A stretch of DNA of 64,000 nucleotides, from positions 3,713,151-3,777,150 of the forward strand of contig NC_003071.7 of assembly GCF_000001735.4 (NCBI RefSeq). The letters run 5' to 3'. The notes under the pieces are model-generated. The model was given only the letters and a program-made list of their open reading frames with translations, had not been told where the DNA came from and ran no database searches. Source of the stretch: Arabidopsis thaliana (lineage: Eukaryota > Streptophyta > Magnoliopsida > Brassicales > Brassicaceae). This document shows, piece after piece, positions 58,363 through 64,000 of the stretch (its first letter is position 1; each line of letters starts with the position of its first letter). The translations under genes and the position numbers were made by a program.

Positions 58363-58375
58363 GGCAACGGCGCCA
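58363..58375 (-). other. E2 primer-binding site (tRNA-Asp type)
   Basis: The minus strand after the LTR reads TGGCGCCGTTGCCAATTGGG. The first 13 bases are complementary to the 3' end of tRNA-Asp including CCA, as seen in the tRNA-derived copy at 27795-27807. Complementarity stops at position 13. Confidence 0.8.
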
Positions 58376-58378
58376 AAT

Positions 58379-60236
58379 TGATAATAGGTTTTTGGTCAAT
58401 TATCCTAAAACACCAATCATATCGTTGTAGTATTTTAGGTTGTCAATCCAAATGGGTGTGATGCTAACAATAAAGATGTGATCAGAAGTCACTAAGTCAA
58501 GCCAAGCAATAACAGGTTTTGGTGTGTTCTAGCAGTTCTAAGTGAACATGCAGAAAACAGAAAATCAAACAGAAACAGTAAAACACTCGACCAACACAGC
58601 TCTTTGCAGAGCACTGGGTGAGGTTCGAGTGACAGGTCGAGTAATAGACAGAAAATGAAACAGGGATACTCGACTGCACAGTCTGTTGCCAGACAACTGG
58701 GTGGTCGAGTATCAGGTCGAGTAACAGTAAAGAAATGCAGAAACTAAATAACAGATGACAAGATGCAGTAAACAACAGTAGAGTAAACAAAGAATTTAAT
58801 CAGATAAAGAATTCCCGAGGATGGGGTAATCGAGTAGCTTCGTTTTCTCAGTTTACAGGTGATTGACATGCTCAATAAATTAACCCTAGACAACAAGTTC
58901 ATTAACCAAATCTAAGTGCCACCGCAACAGAGACCCTCAAGTTAACCTAGTCTCAGACTCAATCACTATTGACGAGAGCTAACCTAACAGGCATTACGAA
59001 TCAACAAGTTAAAGCCAAAACGCTCCCTGCAACCAATACCTTGGTACAGGGTCACGAATCTCTGGAATTAGTGGTTCAGACATTTCATCGAACACCTTTT
59101 GGGCGCGGAAATGTTTGGGCTCAAATTCCAGTTGATCAGAAAGCAATAGGCATTAAGAACAACTAATCCAGAAGGGATCTATCAATCAATACTCAATCAC
59201 CTAGCATACTGAGAATTCTACATTACTCTAACCCATCCTCAGAAATCTATTCACTACTCAGACATCATAACAGAAAGCATAAACGTTGAACAAGTTAAAA
59301 ACATGATAACAACAGTGTAACAGCAGGATGATAACAGAATGAACAACAGTAAACGAAATCAAGACAAAAGCTGAATACTCAATACTTAATAGATAAAGAG
59401 AAATCCGGATTACAAAAAGACTAGAACACAAGGTCTGCGGAATAAAACTAGGTAAAAACTTCTTTTTGCGAAAATGTGAAGTACATGCTACTTATAGTCA
59501 AATATCCCAAAACCCTAATACTCAAAACGACGAAGTATTGGGACGGATAAAGAACTGTACTCGACCCATGTGGTCGAATGGGAGGTCGAGTGAGTAGTTG
59601 GAGTCTTCTTTCCTTTCCTGTGCTCGAGTGTCTGGTTGAGTGCGGAATGAAGAAGGCTCTGAAGCTTGTCATCGAGTATGCAGTCGAGTGGTGTGATGGT
59701 GATACTCGACTTCCAGGTAGAGTGATGAGGTCGAGTAGTGGTCTGGCAATGAAGGTGAAGACACTCGACCTCGTGGTCGAGTGAAGTGATCGAGTGTTTG
59801 TCAGGAGATACTCGACTTCCAGGTTGAGTGACGAGGTCGAGTGGTTGTCTGATGATGGAGGTGAAGACACTCGACCTCATGGTCGAGTGATGTGATCGAG
59901 TGATGGAGATGAGGGCACCCGACCTCGTGGTCGAGTGGTGAAGTGAAGTGGTGATGTCCTCTACTCGACCTGGGGGTCGAGTGGTCTCTTGAGATCTTGA
60001 AGCTCCTACTCGACCTCTGGTAGAGTGGTTTGTCATGATCATGTCCGCTTCTTCCAGATAGCTCGTCAACAGCTCCAAATCACCTAAAATCAACGCAAAT
60101 ATGCAACATGCATGCAAAACTATCCTAAACATGTAAAGTGATGACAAATGATGTGAAATGTTATAAAAAAAGTGATGATATGATGCTAAAGTGATGACAA
60201 ATGGATGCTTAAAACATGCAAAATACACACTTATCA
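58379..60236 (-). repeat. E2 5' LTR
   Basis: Complete 1858-bp LTR with the same ends and motif layout as 37057-38912. GGTCGAG/CTCGACC sites cluster at 59560-60030. Differences from the partner LTR are scattered single bases, for example ATCCCAAAACCC against ATCCCGAAACCC. Confidence 0.93.
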
Positions 60237-60241
60237 ATCCT

Positions 60242-60670
60242 GAATGTTTCCAAGAATGATTTGTCACAAAGTTTTTAATGTTTTATTCTTGGTACCCAAA
60301 CAATTATTTTTTAAAATGTAAAAGATAATCATCAATAATTATATCTATGCTAAACATGGTCGAAAATATTAAATCATAAGCATAGTAGTTTAACAGAAAT
60401 AAGTATAACTATAACTATACTTTTATGTAATCGTTGCAAACTTTGATAGGAGTTTGTTTGGAGTTTCTTTATGTCATATTTGTAAACTTTGTTAGGAGTT
60501 TAACAAAAAGTAAGATAGAGAAAAATCCAACGGGAATACAATAATTAAATAGGTTCAAAACATAAGCAAAGTTTAACAAAAAAAACAATTTGCAATGACA
60601 AAGTTTGGAGAAACTTAAAAGAAGTTCAAAACATAATTTAAAGAAGAATAAGAGCTGCCAGGTCAAACTC
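60242..60670. other. AT-rich interval, 3' flank of RPA-like copy B
   Basis: No recognisable coding sequence. It is the continuation of the host Helitron sequence that ends at 37056 on the other side of E2. It is probably the 3' UTR and spacer of the RPA-like gene to its right. Confidence 0.4.
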
Positions 60671-61912
60671 CTAAATATTTTCAATCACTTCCATCCTTTG
60701 GTTCTCTGGAACTTCATAATAATCTTCGAAACCGCGGCTGTAAAAGAGAAAAATAAAAATTTTTATTGATTAATTGATGTTATGGTTAACTAATACAATT
60801 AAAAAATGTTAAAAGTCTTACATGTAACTTCGAATATCTATCTCAGGGAAAGTGGTTGGATTGATGTAAATTCTTGAACATCCAAATTCACTCATCAAAA
60901 CATTCTCACCTGTTACAAAATTTTTATTTAAAGTTATATAATACAAATAAAAATCATAAGTAAATAGGATTACAATAGTATTGAAAATAACTAACCCTCA
61001 ATCTCAGCAATTCTCCAAAACCTCACATGCCTCTGAACTGATACATTTCGAGAATTGTGTAACAAAGATTTCACAGCATCTTCCAACAGCATAGCATTTC
61101 ATTTTCTCTCCCCTAACCAATATGATAAAACATTACACTAAGCAATACATTTTTAAGCTCAATTTTCAGACGGAAGACACATTACTAAATATACTTATAA
61201 ACACTAAAACTTACATATTACCCAAAAGATCGAAAGAGACATATCTCGATTCATAGTCGGTTTCACCCTGGCGACAAACAAATGAGAATTTCTTAATAGC
61301 CGAGATATTTGACACTACACCCAACATTGCATCTAAGTATAGAATAATATATTAATAGAGTAGTTCAAAAAAATAATAACATAAACTACTAACAAAAATT
61401 CATTCTTTAAATGAGAAGAACATAGATTGACTAAAAACTTACCCGTGATATAATCCCAATCCTCAAGACATGGATACTTAAGGTTTATGGGAAAAATGAA
61501 ATCAAAGAAATCTCTTCACCAGTTCCGGAAGAGGCAAAACACTTGTTTCCCAAATGAACTTGATGTGGAAACAAAACGAAGAATACCTAACCCTTTCTTG
61601 AGGAACAACGACCCGAAAGTCAGAGATGTGAATCCATGTGTCAGGAATTGCATCTACACGATTATTCTGAAAAAATTCCCAGATAACTCAAAGATTAAAT
61701 AATTTAAAATGATCTGTTTCAATAATAACAAAGTAAACTTGGATTAAAAGAACGAAACAATCAAAAATACAAACCTTGTCATCATGAAGAATCATGGTTG
61801 TAATTTCACCATGACTGTTTGGAGGATGATTCCAGATTGACAGGATCTTCACGTTAATCTTCCAATTAGTCGAGTTATCCCTCAAATCAGTGAGTTTGTG
61901 AACAGACATCAT
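60671..61912 (-). pseudogene. Helitron-associated RPA-like (DUF223) protein, copy B
   Basis: The start at 61912 gives MMSVHKLTDLRDNSTNWKIN and ends exon 1 at DDK|GTTTG. Exon 2 (acceptor TTTTTTCAG near 61675) reads DAIPDTWIHISDFRVVVPQE and, after a frame change near 61500, KYPCLEDWDYITG. Exon 3 reads DAMLGVVSNISAIKKFSFVC and YESRYVSFDLLGN. Later exons read QRHVRFWRIAEIEG, then GENVLMSEFGCSRIYINP, and finally SRGFEDYYEVPENQRMEVIE before TAG at 60671-60673. The order W.I.VKIL, then OB-fold, then FWR, is that of RPA large-subunit-like (DUF223) proteins, which bind single-stranded DNA. One frameshift is visible; most splice sites look usable. No C-terminal zinc domain is present. Confidence 0.7.
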
Positions 61913-62529
61913 GTTTATCCAAGGAAGTTTTTTTTTTTGTTTGAAAGATAAGAGTTAAACCTAATTGTTTTAGGCTTGAGGTTTTTGATTTTATATAATT
62001 ACGAAAAGATACAATGATGGACAGTTGATGTGTAAAAAGGAAACGAATTGTCCACAACCAATAGGATTTCTTATAGGTTAGAACAATAATGTTGATATTT
62101 ATTTCTTAGCCTGTTACTAAAAAATTGTAATTATTTAAAGGAGAATGTATGAAAAAATAGGAATAGGTTTGTTTTTCAAGATTCTCATGATTAATCATAT
62201 TTAATAGGATTGATTATTTAGTGTACAAAATCTTTCCTAATTCTGATTTTGTTGGTTTTTTTTGTTTAAAATGACCAAAAGTGTTTATAGTTCTCCGTCT
62301 GATTAACATTGTAATATAAAAGAATATGTTTCTTAATCATAAATATAACTAAAATAATAAAATTGTTTAACAAAACGACATATAAATGAAATTTTTTTTA
62401 TTAATTCCAAAACAACAAATAAAATAAAGATAGTTTAAAACCTAAAAAATGAAAACAACATCGATAACTTTAAGCAAAGAAATAATAATGAAGAAAACGA
62501 TCCAAGATGAAGTAGTCATTAAGCATCAT
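61913..62529. other. Intergenic AT-rich interval
   Basis: No gene seen. It lies between copy A's stop codon and copy B's start codon, both on the minus strand, so it should hold copy B's promoter and copy A's 3' UTR. Confidence 0.45.
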
Positions 62530-64000
62530 TCACCGAAGCCTTCCTCAGGCATGGTTATCTTAGAACACTTCTTCCTACTTGTGGAAGCCTGATCATTTCC
62601 ATCAACATCATCTAAATCTTTTCGTTTTGATGATGGAATAGAGGTTGATGACAAATCCACATCAGAAAGATCAACACCATTAGTGAGCATAAGGGAACCT
62701 TATATGAAAATACAAAAAATATTTTAATAAGACAACCATAAAATATAAATATAAATGATTGGAATTGTTTAATGTTATTAGACAAACCTGATCGATAGAA
62801 ACTATGGATGATGGATCAACGTATGCATCAGAGTCTTCCTGTATGATTTCATCAGCAATGTTACCGGTGTAGACTCTGGCAACAATGAATGAATCATATC
62901 CACCAAATATGTTTTGCCTTTGAATACACAATAGAAACTGAAAAGTCATCCCTTTCAAACCATTGATCACATCAGGCAAAACAGTTGGGTCTTCGATCTA
63001 CAGAAAAAATCTACTCTATTATAACATGAACGTAGTCATTTTAATGAAAGAGTTTATTTTTAAAAAAGCGATATACCTCATCAAATGAACCATCAAGCAA
63101 TTTAGGGGCAGTAGTGCCAAGAATATCCATTGCATGACTATCGAATAACATGCATCTAACTTCCCTAGTTTGTTCCATAATATGGAGATGTAACCAAAAC
63201 CTAAGAGTTAAATAGGATTATTATCTCTTAAACACCGAATTATAATTCATAATACATTCAATATAAAGGTTTCACAAAAGACTCACTTGGCAACAACAGA
63301 TTTTGCAAAACCATTGCATATGTCACACCAAAATCTTGGCTTTTGAGGTATCTTGACATCTTAAAGTTTGATAACTTCCTCTTTGACAACCTTCTTGTTG
63401 TGAGCACGACAAAAAAAATAGTACCACGGCCAATCTGTATCAATGGCCGAAACAGTACAAATTGTTTTGCATTTACCCACCTTCAAATGAATATAAAGAG
63501 GATTTCACAAACTAAGTTAAAAAAAGAAAAAAAAAAAGAAGAATAAAAGGTTAGTAGATAAAATAAATTCATGAATAGTACATAAGTAGCTGTAAGGACT
63601 TCCTTGATTATTTGCCTTGGATAATCACCATCGTCATCCCCAGTTCTTGGTGCATAGAGCCTCTTGTGGAAAGATCCAGAACTTTCTAAAGTCAACCCAT
63701 CGATTGGTATGCTATATATAAAGGTAATATACCGTGCTTAATATTATAAAGAAGAAAATATATTTAGTGAAATAGAAATACAATTACCTTTGCTTAAAAA
63801 GACCCAACTCGTCCAATGTAGAATCAACGAAGACTTGTGAAACATCAAATGAATTGGAAACACTCCTATTATCTGTGTATAAAAAAGGACATGTTTTAAA
63901 AAACAATACATATATGTAGTAGTACATATCAATATAATTACCGTTGTAGAGATTGATCTTCGCAAATCGGATTAAGCAAACAACAATACCATCGGTTAAC
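62530..64000 (-). pseudogene. RPA70-like protein, C-terminal part, runs off the window (copy A)
   Basis: Minus-strand exons from the window edge: VCLIRFAKINLYNG (63942 onward), then SVSNSFDVSQVFVDSTLDEL, then IPIDGLTLESSGSFHKRLYA and DYPRQIIKEVLTATY, then the zinc-binding domain CKTICTVSAIDTDWPWYYFF, CRAHNKKVV and FWCDICNGFAKSVVAK, then HIMEQTREVRCMLFDSHAMD and IEDPTVLPDVINGLKGMTFQ, and a tail with SSKRKDLDD (basic, possible nuclear signal), stop at 62530-62532. This is the Rep_fac-A_C arrangement. One cysteine of the usual C-x2-C pair reads as histidine (CRAH). A TAA at 63361-63363 breaks the zinc-domain exon. Splice donors and acceptors are otherwise regular. Plant Helitrons often carry such genes; a host RPA1-like gene is the alternative, less likely here. 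Confidence 0.72.

Larger units (their letters stand above)
37057..60236 (-). mobile_element. E2: Athila-lineage retrotransposon, two full LTRs, interrupted by a Tat element
   Basis: Flanked by a perfect 5-bp target duplication, ATCCT at 37052-37056 and 60237-60241. LTRs of 1856 bp (37057-38912) and 1858 bp (58379-60236) begin TGATAA... and end ...TATCA on the minus strand. The minus-strand order is LTR, primer-binding site, gag, protease, RT, RNaseH, integrase, a long spacer, ORF1, 3' region, polypurine tract and LTR. Removing the Tat insertion leaves about 12.5 kb, a normal Athila size. The two LTRs look almost the same over long stretches, so the insertion is much younger than the Helitron it sits in. 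Gag and the RNaseH/integrase junction carry deletions, so it cannot move by itself. Confidence 0.95.

Overview
This is a centromeric or pericentromeric window from a plant of the genus Arabidopsis or a very close relative in the Brassicaceae. The diagnostic signal is a ~178-bp satellite at 1-3672, 4251-5536, 6227-6997, 8966-8989 and 14740-15127 that I recognise as the Arabidopsis centromere repeat (the pAL1 / pAa / pAge group). Most monomers differ from the A. thaliana consensus, while a short run near 4940-5290 is close to it. A non-thaliana species (the lyrata/halleri/arenosa group) is therefore the best guess. I see no conventional host protein-coding gene. Everything with coding potential is transposon-derived, and most of it is broken.

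Layout. (1) 1-8989: satellite arrays interrupted by two solo Athila-type LTRs (3673-4250; 6998-8965 with a perfect 5-bp target duplication), a non-autonomous Helitron (7111-8368) sitting exactly inside the second LTR, and a ~690-bp non-satellite patch (5537-6226). (2) 8990-14739: a block flanked by an almost perfect 10-bp duplication of satellite. It holds a minus-strand LINE (endonuclease + reverse transcriptase) and the 5' part of a CACTA transposase gene. (3) 15128-18128: a CACTA terminus with subterminal repeats, then an old minus-strand Athila ORF1-family remnant. (4) 18129-27353: plus-strand Athila-lineage element, here called E1, with gag-PR-RT-RNaseH all disrupted and large internal deletions. 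(5) 27354-28963: two LTR ends facing each other around two inverted tRNA-Asp-derived sequences. (6) 28964-64000: remains of a large minus-strand Helitron (Rep-helicase gene 29125-34758, RPA-like genes at 35411-36282, 60671-61912 and 62530 to beyond the window). It is split by a 23.2-kb minus-strand Athila-lineage element, E2 (37057-60236, target duplication ATCCT). E2 is itself split by a 10.65-kb minus-strand Tat-lineage Ty3/gypsy element (39389-50037, target duplication GTAAT).

Order of events at the right end, read from nesting: Helitron first, then E2, then Tat. E1 and E2 are relatives that have lost different parts. E1 has lost most of integrase and ORF1. E2 has lost the middle of gag and the RNaseH-integrase junction region but keeps a nearly open ORF1. 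The Tat element has lost reverse transcriptase, yet carries two intron-containing genes on the opposite strand (40246-42794 and 43219-44058), each with a TATA box. Two palindromic motifs recur in the LTRs: TGTCGATCGACACC in the first Athila group and CTCGACC...GGTCGAG in E1/E2.

Coordinates of LTRs, target duplications, introns and stops were read directly from the sequence. Family names rest on recognising motifs and have not been checked by database search.
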